A stretch of 64,000 nucleotides of DNA from Amorphophallus konjac (taxonomy: Eukaryota; Streptophyta; Magnoliopsida; Alismatales; Araceae). Made by a program: the position numbers and the translations under genes. Numbering within the stretch: the stretch's first letter is position 1; each line of letters begins with the position of its first letter. The notes under the pieces were generated by a model. The model saw only the letters and a list, made by a program, of their open reading frames with translations. It made no database searches and was not told where the DNA came from. The stretch covers positions 302,796,642-302,860,641 of the forward strand of contig CM040123.1 of assembly GCA_022559845.1 (NCBI GenBank), given 5' to 3'. This document shows, piece by piece, positions 1 through 10,411 of the stretch.

Positions 1-1008
1 TTTTTTTGATAAAAAGACTACGGCTAAGGTGTTACAAAGTAGATTTTATTGGCCCACATTATTTAAGGATGCTTATGAATTTTCTAAAACTTATTTGAGA
101 TGTCAAGCCGTGGGTAATAATTCAAAACGGGATATGATGCCGCTAAATCCCATTTTGGTTGTAGAGATATTTGATGTTTGGCATGGGACCGTTTGCACCA
201 TCTTTTGGGAATGAGTATATTTTGGTGGCAGTTGACTATGTGTCTAAATGGATTGAAGCTATAGCCACAAGGACTAATGATCATAAGGTTGTAATGAAAT
301 TTGTAAAGAAGAATATTTTCTCTAGATTTGGCTGTCCTAGTGCTATTATAAGTGATGGGGGATCTCATTTCACTAATTCTCAATTCCGAGCTTTACTCTG
401 CAAGTATGGCATCACTCATAAACTCGCTACCCCCTATCATCCTCAAACCAGTGGCCATGTAGAAGTATCCAATAGGGAGATAAAGAACATCTTGCATAAG
501 ACAGTTAGGCCGGATAGGAAAGATTGGTCTGATAGACTAGATGATGCATTAATTCAAGACTCCCATTGGCATGTCACCATATCGTCTCATCTTTGGAAAA
601 GCCTGCCACCTTCCTGTTGAATTAGAGCATAGAGCATATTGGGCCATTAAATAAGTAAACTTTGATCTTATTCAAGCTGGATCCCAAAGAGCTCTACAAT
701 TGAACGAACTTGAGGAACTGCGTAATGAAGCTTATGAAAACTCGAAGATTTATAAAGCTAAAACCAAAGCTTTCCACGATAAACAGATTCACCGAAATTT
801 TTTTCATGCAAATCAAAAGGTTTGGCTTTTCAATTCAAGACTACGCTTGTTTCTAGGAAAATTGAAATCCAGATGGGATGGACCGTTCATTGTCATTAAA
901 GCATTTTACCATGGAACCGTTCAAATTTTGAATCCTAACAATGGTCATATTTTACTGTTAACGGTCAAAGACTTAAGCCCTACTTTGAAAATGAACAGTC
1001 ATTTTTGA
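1..1008 (+). pseudogene. Element A integrase C-terminal two-thirds, broken
   Basis: Fragments in shifting frames encode an Athila/Tat-type integrase, the enzyme that inserts retrotransposon cDNA into chromosomes. Bases 1-170 give the end of the zinc-binding region; one of its paired cysteines is replaced (TYLRCQ where a CxxC is expected). At about 170-190 a short deletion and frameshift remove the segment that should hold the first catalytic aspartate. Bases 195-540 keep the second Asp (IISDGGSHF) and the Glu ([11 protein letters not shown]). A further shift and deletion follow near 545-600. Bases 700-1008 encode the C-terminal domain (NELEELRNEAYENSKIY...KVWLFNSRL...WDGPF), ending at a TGA. 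With the first catalytic Asp missing and several frame breaks, it cannot make active integrase. Confidence 0.85.
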
Positions 1009-1304
1009 AAGAATCCATTACCTTGTGCGATCTGGAGTAAATATTTTTGAGCTTTCATGCGTCTGGCTGAAGACGGAAAACTTAGCACTTCTAGGAGGGA
1101 ACCCAATATTTTTGTTATTTGATATTTTATTTTAGTTTATTTTTCAGTGAATATGTAAGAACCAAGGAGATGAAGTTGTCACCGTCCACATTAGTGGTAG
1201 AATTTTACCCCGCATATTAGGTTGTCTCTTTCCTACTCAGCAATATTTATTGTTACATTGTTATGTTATTCCTATTGCATATGCCATTGAGGACAATGTC
1301 AATC

Positions 1305-1324
1305 AAGTTGGGGGGGAGAGAAAA
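1305..1324 (+). other. Polypurine-type tract downstream of A integrase
   Basis: A run of seven G flanked by A/G follows the phrase TTGAGGACAATGTCAA. This context recurs after the integrase in Athila/Tat elements. In related elements such a tract primes plus-strand DNA synthesis, but because some 0.9 kb separates it from the probable LTR, it may be an internal copy rather than the active tract. Confidence 0.55.
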
Positions 1325-2224
1325 TTTCATGATGCATATAGTACAACCTAACAGGAGTTCTTACATAAATGTCCTGCATATCATTCTATCTTGCTATCCA
1401 GCATAAAAGTGAAAAGATGAAATCCCCAATTGAGTTTCTTGATTCATGCTTGAATTGAAAGTAATTCTGGAATAGAAAAGACTAGGGAGAAGGATGATGG
1501 AAAAAATATTTGATTTAGCCATGGAAAACTGATTTAAGAATCTCTTTAAAGTCCTTTGGCATTTCAAAAGAAATAAAAAATCACTCTGCACACTAATGAA
1601 ACGAGCGAGAAAAGCCTTCTGTTATTGTGGGTATGGTGTCTGATACTCTACACTTCTTGAGGAAGAGAAATTTTTGGAAAAACTTTCTGCCAAGTTATCG
1701 ATCAAATAAGTGCAAAGGAACAATGGGAAAAAAAAGAGAGAGAAAAAGACACCATGAAAAATGCCACTGATCCGAGTAACCGGGCCTGCTTCTCTTAAGG
1801 CAAGAGTTGAGATTCGCGTCAAAAAGTGAAGGGTTGTGTATCATGTGTGTATGAAATTTTTTTTTCTCAAAAGGGACAAAGAAATAAGGCAGATAAAAAG
1901 TTAGTGTGCTTAATGCTCTGATCTAGGAGGTGCAGAGATTGAAAGATACTTATTTGGAATAGGAAACGAGGGATGCAATTATCTACGCTGTAGATTTAGT
2001 ATTACACATGAACAAGTGCTACTGAGCTTTGGGATGTATTCTTAGTCATGTCCTTTAATTTCCAATCAAAGGCTGATGTGTATTAATACATTCGAATTCC
2101 TAATCTTTGGTCGAATCTATGAAGGAAGAGTTAGATATGAAGGTATGAACTTCACAAACTCTTGTTGGTCTTAAATTTTAATTTATTTGCATTGCTAAGG
2201 GATTAGTAATGAGTAAGCTAGGGG
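1325..2224. other. Non-coding 3' region of element A
   Basis: No open frame here looks like a protein. The stretch is AT-rich and lies between the integrase-proximal G tract and the probable 3' LTR. Athila/Tat elements commonly have a long region here, sometimes with an env-like ORF; I see none. Confidence 0.5.
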
Positions 2225-2447
2225 TGTGATGAGTATCATATTTCATTTCATGATTTACATCACATATGTCATCTTTGAGCATTAAAAGAATAAAGTTATG
2301 CAATTTGGATAATTAACTTCATTCTCACAATTAATTTGAGTTTGTATGAAATAAACCATCCTTTTGAGCCATAATGACTATGTGAGATATGAACTTGCAC
2401 AAGGGATAAGTTGCATAACTTTTTTTTGGAATTTTCAATATTGCAGG

Positions 2448-2968
2448 AATTAGCGACCAAAGACTGGACGCCATTTCTTTGAGACACATGAATGAGCGAC
2501 CAGAGGCCAGATGCCAACTAAATAACGCCTTTGTAAAAAGGTGCCAATCCCAAGAATCAGCGCCGTTCTGACCGACGCTAATTTGAAGCCCATTTGTAGA
2601 AGAAAATAATTGGCGGCCAGAGCGCTGTCGCCATTTAAATGAGTGTCTGTCTGGAAGAGCGCCAAATCCAGAATCAACGCCATTTTAGAAAGGCGCCATT
2701 TGAAGCAATCCTGTGAAAGAAATAAATAGCGACCGTTCGAGAGGGCGCCCATTTCCTTTGTACAAAATAGAAAGAAAAGGGCTGAAAATACGAAAAATGA
2801 ATTAGCGGCCGTTGAAGAAGACGCCAATTCCTCTTCTACGAAAAAGTAAGAAATATCAAAATAAGGAAATAAGAAATAACGGCTGGGACCTGGACGCCAA
2901 TTGCAAATAGTGCATGTTTATAAAGTCATCATTTTTATAAATAGCGGCCACTACAGTAGATGCCATTT
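2448..2968. repeat. Array of ~30-nt dyad repeats in element A (AATTRGCG...GACGCCAATT type)
   Basis: About eight imperfect units have a left arm like AATTAGCGGCC or AAATAGCGACC and a right arm like GGACGCCATTT or GACGCCAATT. Each is 29-31 nt end to end. Clear examples start at 2448, near 2610, near 2795 and at 2939. Arms are complementary around a CpG core while the middle 8-10 bases differ. The array ends about 165 bp upstream of the TATA box at 3132. Arm sequence and length match the array in element H at 6309-7144. Confidence 0.7.
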
Positions 2969-3131
2969 TAGTTTAAAATCGAAACGGAAGCAAACAGTTC
3001 TAAACAAGGTTATCTCTATAAATTCAGTGCTGCTTGGGAAGGCAAGAGACTCAGTTCGAACATGATTTTGAAGGAAGGATGGATTTGGACTTGATGTCCA
3101 AGGCCCTATATGATTGGAACTCCCTAAAACG

Positions 3132-3140
3132 CTATAAAAG
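3132..3140 (+). promoter_or_regulatory. TATA box of element A LTR
   Basis: CTATAAAAG is followed about 30 bp later by the start of a long pyrimidine-rich stretch, as expected for an LTR transcription start and R/U5 leader. Confidence 0.6.
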
Positions 3141-3261
3141 GATGCCCGGGAGGATCGAATCGCAGATCTTAGCCTTTTCTCCCCTTTCTGTTCTTCTTTT
3201 CATTCTGTTACCTTCATAAACATTGTTCATTTTTAACAGTTATGCAATTCGTTGTTCTTCC

Positions 3262-3537
3262 TCTTCCTCTAATTCTGCTTTATTTTCAAGTTATATTTTA
3301 GTTTTTAAAGTTTAATTTTCACGTTTTTCCATACCTACATTTTCTCTGTTCTCCAGCCTTTTTCATTCTTTTGTTGTTCTTTTCATCTTAGTCTTTTCAG
3401 CAAAGTTCTTCGTTTTTCAAAGTTATAGATTTTCTTATTTTTCTTCTTCTTCTAATTCAATTTAGTTTTCAAGTTATAATTTATTTTTCAAAGTTCAATT
3501 TTCACATTTTTCTATACTTACATTTTTCTCCGTTGTT
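3262..3537. repeat. Internal duplication in A LTR leader region
   Basis: A segment of about 90 bp at 3262-3350 (containing TTCAAGTTATA, AAGTTYAATTTTCAC and CATACCTACATTTT) is repeated with few changes at 3446-3537. The copies are direct and about 185 bp apart, in a T/C-rich stretch downstream of the TATA box. Confidence 0.65.
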
Positions 3538-4291
3538 CTAACTATTTCTCCCTCTTCTGATCATTTTCTCTCTCTTCTCTCTTCATGAAAGTTTTTCCTC
3601 TCTTCAGGATCTTCAACTTCTTCTTCGTCATCTTCTGATTCGTCTTCGTTTTAAAGCTATTTCGATTTTCATCTTGCTCTATTTTTATTTCTATTTTACT
3701 ATTTTTCTTAAATTTTAATCTTCCTCCTCTTCTCTTTCTCCCTCCTCTTCTATATTCTTCTAAATTCTCAAGGCGAAAATTCTCTTATTCGGTCCTCTCA
3801 CGGTGTTCATCTCCAAGACGGGGCGATCCATTCAAATGCTCGGCGAGACGATTGGGCGGCGTCACTCTTCCACTATCTTGGCTCTCAATTCTTCCCCTTT
3901 TCTTTTACTTTCATGCAAGTTGTAATTTTTATTTTCATAGACTTGTAATCTTTCCTTTAGCAATAAAAGTCATTTTTTGTAATTGTTATTCTTTTCTCTC
4001 TTTCTATCTCTTCCAATCTTCTCTTCTCAACCCTCCTATATTCTTTAGGTAGATTTAATTTCAAGTAATTTCCTTTCATGCAATATTAAATTTTATTTTT
4101 AAAACTCACTAAAAAAATTGGCTTTTCAAAATACAAGAGTTTTCCAACTTGCTTAAAAGAAAATTTTTCATCTCCGTGGGATTGACCCGTATTCATCACT
4201 TTACTCTAATTCAAAATCTTTTAGTGAGTGAGTGCGGTATATTTTTAAAATTGTGGCACAGCATTTTTAACGACGAGTGTTTGTTGCCCAT

Positions 4292-5344
4292 CAAATCCCA
4301 TTTCTTTTCCTCATTGTTATTATGCCATTTAGCATTTTCAATCCAAGCCCCAAAGGTTCCCTGACGTGGATGTCAGAATGCTCGGAAGGGCTATAGTGAA
4401 TCCCGATGTAGGGAGAATATGCAGGGTCTGGGTTTGCATTTCATTGACGCACAATGGGTGAAGTGGGGTTAAATGCCAGATTGAATAAATTGCCTCCTTG
4501 GGGCTACATATATAATGCATTTGCTGCTCTCTTGTTTGCACCCCTTTTTTCTTTCTTTGCCCTGTCCCGAGGCTATCTAGTGAAGTCCCGTACGTAATAC
4601 CCCGCTAGATGCCAGAGGTTCATCATGTCCTCCAGACGTGATCTCTGGGCGTCCTGGATAAGGGGAAAATTATTTTCATGCTATTTAATTTCATCTCCGC
4701 CGATCTCTGTCTCTCCGTGTCCGGCCCGGCGCCCTTACCATCTTTAGGATTTATTCACCCTCGATGAGGTTCAGTGACGATTCACCGCCTCAATTGGGGC
4801 CAGAGATTTGTTATCTCCCAAGCATGATCGCTGGTCACCCAAGTGGGTGAGGAATATTTTCTCATGGAATGTCCGTGTTCTCCATCTGAAACAGAGTTAT
4901 AGGTATGCCGCTGTTTCATGGGTTTTTGTATCAGTTCATTACCGTTAAGTGTCAGAAGTTTTCCCCAGGCTACATGAAGTTTCTAGGCTCCCTGGAGTAC
5001 CCTGGATAATCAAGGATAACCTCCCCTATTTTCCCCCCTTCGCTCTCAAATCGGCTCAGGTGTTTGTGGTGACCAATCCGGAGGAGTGAGTGCCGCCGGA
5101 TCATCGGTGGGTAGCCTGATCCAGCATGTTACACTTCACTGGATTCGCCCCTTTTTTATCTGCCGCCATAGCACCCCCTTATTGGTAACGCCGCCGTGTA
5201 ACTCCAGCCACCATATGATCCCCCCGACACATCAAGCCTCTACCGTCGGATCAGTTCTGTTCTTCCATTTACATAGTGTCTGAAGCCCGTTTTCTCCCCT
5301 ATCGATGCCAGGGTCTACTGCATCCTGAGCATCACTCTGGAGGG
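4292..5344. other. Unassigned DNA between elements A and H
   Basis: About 1.05 kb of fairly balanced composition with no convincing coding frame. Some phrases (for example GTCCGGCCCGGCGCCC near 4720) look retrotransposon-like, but I recognise no family, no terminal repeats and no paired copy in the window. Confidence 0.4.
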
Positions 5345-6082
5345 TGTAGATTTATGGAAAAATCCATAAAAATAAAATTATAAGGAATTAGGTGAGTGTG
5401 TAGGAAGGAGTAAAAGAAAAGAAAAGGGGAGCATGCGTGGATGCTAAAGGTGGAGTGTGATCGTCAGAGACCGCGGGTCTCAAAGAAATATTATAAATAA
5501 ATAAAGGGAGATGATCGCGAAAAGTACCTTTATACGCACATGGGAGATGTGAGGTCCAATCTTCTCTTCCAATCAGTCGGCCGATAAAGAGAGCTCTTCT
5601 TTGATGATTGCGCTTGCAAAAGAAATAAACAACCAACAAAAGAGAGATGTGGATTAGAAATCAAAGTATGTGTAGCATCAAGTTCTTGATAGAAATAAAC
5701 ATGAAAGCATGAAGATGAACACACCTTGTTGGTGTTGGTCTTTAAACTCCTATGCAAAGGGTGGATGAAAAATGATGTGATGATGGAGGTGTGCAAGTGT
5801 TGCACGAAAAGAGGATCACAACTTTGAGATGATAAAATAGACAAAAGAAAATAGGGGAGATGATGCATGCAATGCAAAATAATTAAAGAGATAACAAAAG
5901 AAAGAGGAAAGAAAAGCTTATTGATTTTCTCCAATTGGGGCTTCAAAGATCTCCAAGGGTGGAAGAACTCCAAGAGGATGTAGCTTTAATCACATGGGAG
6001 ACTCTTCCTTGGCACCTTAGTCCAGTAGCACCTCCCCAAGATCAATTAAAAACAGCCTAAAACACAAGGGAGAGGGGGGGTC

Positions 6083-6092
6083 CTATTTATAG
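6083..6092 (-). promoter_or_regulatory. TATA box of element H LTR
   Basis: On the minus strand the sequence reads CTATAAATAG, followed by a C-run, in the middle of the LTR. The dyad array begins about 215 bp upstream in the direction of transcription. Confidence 0.6.
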
Positions 6093-6308
6093 AGTGAAAA
6101 TTTGGAGGTTAAATTCCCTTTAAAATATAAAACCAAGTTTTATTGGGATTTGGAGAGAGAAAATCATCTGTCATGTGTCCTCACAACCTTAGAAAGCCAT
6201 AGGGACCCTTTCCCAAGGTGAAGAAGGAGCTCAAAACGAGGAAAGACAGGAGCTTTGTTGATTCTGAAATTCTGGAAGAATTTATGTTCGACAAAGTGGA
6301 CGTTAATT

Positions 6309-7144
6309 AATTGGCGTCAGGCAAGAAGGCGCTAATTCTGAGCCATTTTTGGAAAGATAATAAATTACCAAAATTGGAAGAAAATTCACGTCCAGGAGGC
6401 CAGACGCGAATTAGGAATTTATACGAATTTGGGTCGGAATTAAAAGTCCAAAATATGGAATTGAAATACGTGTCCAGGGATCTGGACGCGCCTTTAAATT
6501 CACGTCAGGAAGGCAGACGCCATTTCATGTTTTTTTATGGAAAGTCAAAAATTACTAAAATTTTAAAATGGAATTCGCGTCCACCTTGTTGGATGCAAAT
6601 TTGAAATTAATTTGAATTTTAGTAATAATTCAACAGCTCGGAATATTGAAATAGAATTAGCATCTAAGGTGTGGACGCCAATTAAAGAATTGGCTCCTCT
6701 GTGGAGAGGCGTTCATTCAAGGTTAATAGGAATTTTGGCCAAATTGATGAAAAAGAGGAATTCGCGTCCACTATTGCAGACGCTAATTTAAAAATTGGTG
6801 CCTTTCCAAAAAGGCACTAATTCCACATGGAAGCGAGTTTGGCACAAAAATAGGGGAAGAGTAGAATTCGTGTCCACCATCACGGACGCGAATTAAAAAT
6901 TAGCACCTTTTTATGAAGGCGTTAATTCAACATTAATATGTATTTTGGACGAAAAAAGTTGATGAAGATAATTCGCGTCCACCCCCCCGGACGTGAATTT
7001 GAAGAGTTGGCGACTTGAGAGTAGACGTTATTTCTTGAAGGAATTGGCGTCTTCAGAGATGATGTTGAATCATTGAATTGGTGTCCACTGGGCCGGGCGC
7101 TAATTCTTTTGAAAAGAATTAGCGTTCGGAGTCTGACTCTAATT
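6309..7144. repeat. Array of 30-nt dyad repeats in element H U3 (AATTNGCGTC-N10-GACGCNAATT)
   Basis: About fifteen units with 10-nt arms around a variable 10-nt middle. Exactly 30-nt examples are 6383-6412, 6759-6788, 6793-6822 and 6865-6894, plus those near 6571, 6909, 6970 and 7076. Arms vary together. One class is AATTCGCGTC with GACGCGAATT; another is AATTGGTGCC with GGCACTAATT, in which two positions have changed in both arms. Units are separated by only a few bases to about 60 bp. Middles share no sequence, so ordinary tandem duplication of whole units does not explain the pattern. Confidence 0.8.
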
Positions 7145-7340
7145 CAAAAAGGCCCCAAAAAATTAGAGAAAAGTCTTAGAAAAAATTTTAAAAATAGGGG
7201 AAAGATAGGAGAAAATATAGGAAAGTTGAATAATCAAAAAAAAATGTGGAAAACCACTCAAACAAGTCGATTTGAGGGTCAATTTAGGGCATTGTAATGC
7301 GATAGGAGATGTACTCAAAGTGATGTCAATTTTGGCATGT

Positions 7341-8063
7341 TTACAGTTGTCCCGTCTTAATGTCTACTTTGAAAGGGAGTGACACGGAATGGAATGGAAT
7401 GGAATGAAATGAAATGAAGTGTAATGAAGTGATAGTGAACTGAATAGTATATCCCAAGGTGTGATGAGACACGCAATCAACACCACCTGATAAGAATTGG
7501 TTCCGGAGTTCAAGATGAAGTAATCTTGAGAAGGTTCAATGAAAGCAACAATTGTTTCGATATAGGGAGGAGTGTGCACGCGGGCATGAAGAAGAGGAAA
7601 AGAAGGCGATCAACTTCCAGCACAGTGGAAGTACCCTATGTCGTAAACCTATAGGTTTCACCATTGTTACGGTTATCAGCCAATGTGGACGTGCTGCAAT
7701 CAAAGTGGATCTAAGGAGTAAAGGTTGAATAAGAGGATAGAAATCCAAACAAAAGAGCTTTCAAGGAAATAACCCAAAATGATAACAAGGTGAACTGAGG
7801 ACTCAATTCAGAATGGAATATCTCGTATCTTGAAGATTGATAATCAATTGGCTCGCAAATCGAGTTACAGGAGGATTTTTCTATGGTTAATTCAAAATCC
7901 TACATGAATGCATGTTGGGTTCAAACGGAAAAAGTTAAAATAAATCAAAATAAAAAATAATTAAAGATAATATTGTTAAGCTACCCAGACCTAGTCAAGA
8001 CACCAATTTTGTGAGCCGATACTAAGCCAAAGCCCGTTTATCTGTGCACCAACTCGTAAAAGG
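7341..8063. other. H remnant between its 3' LTR and insertion B
   Basis: No convincing coding frame is visible apart from the microsatellite above. Bases 8064-8068 (GAACC) are the left target-site copy of element B. Confidence 0.45.
7386..7430. repeat. Short degenerate GGAAT/GAAAT microsatellite
   Basis: Repeats of GGAAT pass into GAAAT and GTAAT over about 45 bp. It is a simple-sequence tract in the H remnant with no apparent function. Confidence 0.8.
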
Positions 8064-8390
8064 GAACCTGATGGGGGCATCCCATGCCCCTCCACATTTT
8101 TCCGAGGCTCGGATTGATCGTTGGCATGCGCCATTGTGTTCGTCGTATTTTTCTTTGTCTAGTCATGTAATTTTTATATTTTCTTTGAGTCATAATTATG
8201 TAATTTCCCCTTTATTTGAGTCAGGTACCTAGGTTTAAGGGTCAATTACCTAAGTTCTCAATCATTATGTTGATTAGATAGGTTTATGGGCCCAATCCAT
8301 TGGGCTAGGCCCAGGGGCGCCCCCCCTTGGGACAGGCTGGTCAATTGTGGGTTTGTCAGGGTCACTTTGGTCCTAGGAAAAGTATGGAGT

Positions 8391-8400
8391 CTATAAATAG
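8391..8400 (+). promoter_or_regulatory. TATA box, element B 5' LTR
   Basis: CTATAAATAG is followed by CCCCCTCCCC. The same arrangement is at 13619-13628 in the 3' LTR, and CTATATATAG occupies the equivalent place on the minus strand of the solo LTR near 56163. Confidence 0.7.
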
Positions 8401-8499
8401 CCCCCTCCCCTCTCTCATTTGTTACCTTTGATAAATATTTGAATAGAAAGAAACCCTTTGTGAGAATTTTCTTCCCTTGGAGTGAGACTCTCCACATCC

Positions 8500-8500
<1 letters not shown>

Positions 8501-8533
<33 letters not shown>
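8501..8533. repeat. (CT)n microsatellite in B 5' LTR
   Basis: About 16 CT repeats lie near the presumed start of the LTR leader, followed by a second shorter CT run at about 8545. The 3' LTR equivalent at about 13732 is shorter, so the tract has changed length since insertion. Confidence 0.9.
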
Positions 8534-10315
8534 AAGGGTCCCCCCTCTCTCTCTCTCTTCCCTACCCCCAAATTTTAAAATTTCTTCTCTCTCCTCCCAT
8601 TCACTTTTCATTAATATCCCCCCCTTCCCCATACACTCATTTAAGTCCCCCCAACCCCAAGGTAGAACCCACCAATCTCCAAGCCACCCTCTAACCCCCA
8701 ACCACCCACTACCCTTTCCCAAGCACCCTTCCATCTCCCCAAGGTTGAAGGGGCTTCACCCAAGGCCCAAATTAGAATCTCCCTCCCTTTCTAGCTACCC
8801 CACACCCCTCCCCAACACCCCCTTCCTACCCTGGTTGCCCTCCCTATTTCCCCCTTGTTTCTCTTGGCCATCCCACCCTCATACACACAACCCTACACCT
8901 TCATCCTATTCCCAGCTCGCAGGCAGCATAGTATCAGCTACTTTCTGAGGCTGTCATGACATCACCAAGAAGCTTTAGAGGGCGTACCATATACCTTTGG
9001 ATTCGTCTTCCTGTCATCTTTGCAACGATTGTGGTCTCGTCTCCGTCTGAGTTTGTGACTGCCAGGGAGAGCCGTTCTTCTCCAACTGCATAGGATAGGT
9101 CCAGTTGGCAACCTGAAGCAACTTCCAGAAGCTCCCACGGCCACATTCCTGTGCTTATTGAGGCTCCACTTGGCTGAGAGCTTCTACGACAAGTCTTTTT
9201 CAATTACCAAGAAGCGGCACCCCGTTCGGCATCCGGAGCAGTGATTTCTCAATTTTCTCCCTCGGGTGCGCTGTTATGTCCACTCTGTGACTGAACCAAC
9301 ACCCTTTCACTCTTCAGGCTGTCCTTCTCTACTCTGAACTCCTACGGTGTCCCCGTGAGTCTCATTTCGAAGAGGGATCGAGAATGAATCCAACGACTCC
9401 AGCCACACCCAAATCATAGCCCAGGAGCACCCGTGGCGACCTCGTCTTTCTGCGGTAGTGGTGATGAAGTAGACAAAACAAGAGAACAGAGACCCTGCTC
9501 ACGCCCCTGCTCCGACCAACGCCGGCAACCAGAAGTCCTTCATAAAATCTGAAGTCCTCCTGGGCCAACCCAAGAGGTTTTGCCGCTGGTTTTGTAGTAA
9601 ATGGAGTCCGGGAGTGGCCGCAGTAGTGCCGACATCGACTTCTTGTCCCCTGTTCTAGAGAGCGGACAGAACTTGCAACCACCTTCCAATTAGTTCCTAG
9701 CTCGACTTTTCCACTCCCCGCCTGGCCGGCTGAGTGCCCCTCCCTATGTGGAGGTACATTTTGGTTGTAATTCTACTCCCCCACCCCTAGTCCAACCCTC
9801 TTTCAAGGAGTGTAGTGCATGTATTAGCAGGTCGCCATCCGAAGCTACACTGACGCGGCGTGCGGGTGCATGCCCACGCCTCCCCGCTCGTCATCATCTC
9901 CGACCGGAGTCGGCGTCTTCACACCAACTAGGTGAGCCTCGGTTCCCCTCTTGTATGGTTTCAATTTATTGCTTAGCATAGTATTATCTCTGTTGCTTCG
10001 TCGGACGGAGAGTGAGAGCTTGGCCCAAAATTGCTATTGACTTGAGTGAACACCGCGGGTGAGTTGTGAGCGATCCCCTACATCCCACGCCCTTGGTGTG
10101 CTGGCCGCCTGTGAATTAGGCATCCCTGGCCCATTTGGGGTTCTGCCTAAGCTAGCCAACCCTTGGAGCATCAAGGTCCCACCTCGGACCCTCTCCATCA
10201 TCATCGAGTCGCCTATGGGCACTAGTGTGTGCTACGCGAACGTGTTCGCTAGAGTGAGTCCGCTGCTCAAGTTGCTTGCTTACAATTTAGGTCCATAGGT
10301 GGTGTCACATCAAAT

Positions 10316-10326
10316 TGGTATCAGAG
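10316..10326 (+). other. Primer-binding site of element B (initiator tRNA-Met)
   Basis: TGGTATCAGAG matches the first 11 bases of the usual complement of the 3' end of plant initiator tRNA-Met; the twelfth base is A rather than C. It starts four bases after the LTR end, a normal spacing. Confidence 0.85.
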
Positions 10327-10411
10327 AAAGTTTTAGACTTGTCTCTACGAGTCAAGTCCTTGGGCACATATGCATTTCAAGTCACCCGGTACCTCTCCCT
10401 TGCCCACTAGA

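Larger units (their letters stand above)
1..4291 (+). mobile_element. Element A: 3' part of an Athila/Tat-like Ty3/gypsy retrotransposon
   Basis: The window opens inside a decayed gypsy integrase. It is followed by the conserved G-run polypurine-type sequence near 1310, about 0.9 kb of non-coding DNA, and a probable 3' LTR ending with the TCA at 4289-4291. The integrase wording ([48 protein letters not shown]) is typical of the Athila/Tat branch. The TATA box at 3132 and the pyrimidine-rich stretch after it fit an LTR promoter and R/U5. The rest of the element lies left of the window. The lineage is recognised from memory of the family, and the LTR start is uncertain. Confidence 0.75.
2225..4291 (+). 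repeat. Probable 3' LTR of element A
   Basis: The left edge is placed at TGTGATGAG, directly after a short purine-rich AAGCTAGGGG (2214-2224); this is a guess. The right edge is placed at the TCA of TTGCCCATCA (4291), after the block CCGTGGGATTGACCC (about 4174), which resembles the U5 end of Athila LTRs. A TATA box lies at 3132 and a long T/C-rich R/U5-like region follows. No second copy is in the window, so the edges cannot be confirmed. Confidence 0.45.
5345..7340 (-). repeat. Element H 3' LTR (right edge approximate)
   Basis: The left edge is the TG at 5345. The first ~335 bp align by eye with 53338-53671, including the shared phrases GGAGCATGCG, GACCGCGGG and CAACCAACAAAAGAGAGAT. A minus-strand TATA box at 6083 puts R/U5 at 5345-6060 and U3 to the right, where the dyad array lies. 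I could not define the U3 edge; about 7340 is a guess based on the end of repeat-rich sequence. Confidence 0.6.
8069..10312 (+). repeat. Element B 5' LTR
   Basis: Starts TGATGGGGGCATC and ends GTCACATCA just before the primer site. It contains a TATA box at 8391, a (CT)n tract at 8501-8533, a C-rich polypyrimidine leader to about 8930, and a GC-richer half to the end. It is collinear with 13297-15534, with differences of a few percent by eye. A third, more diverged copy is the minus-strand solo LTR at 54244-56480. Confidence 0.92.

Noticed and set aside
1394..1822. Minus-strand small ORFs downstream of A integrase
   Set aside because: Composition is that of translated low-complexity 3' region; no homology wording or supporting signals.
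7386..7430. GGAAT repeats as a centromeric or telomeric satellite
   Set aside because: Only about 45 bp and degenerate; an ordinary microsatellite.
7990..8030. Possible minus-strand LTR end (TGTGAGCC at 8010) with a primer-like CACCAATTT to its left
   Set aside because: No partner LTR, no target duplication and no supporting interior; B interrupts the sequence 58 bp later.
8531..9682. Several open frames on both strands within B LTRs, repeated at 13751-15520
   Set aside because: They occur in parallel in both LTRs because the LTRs are copies. Compositions are low-complexity or have no Gag/Pol similarity, and frames differ between copies.
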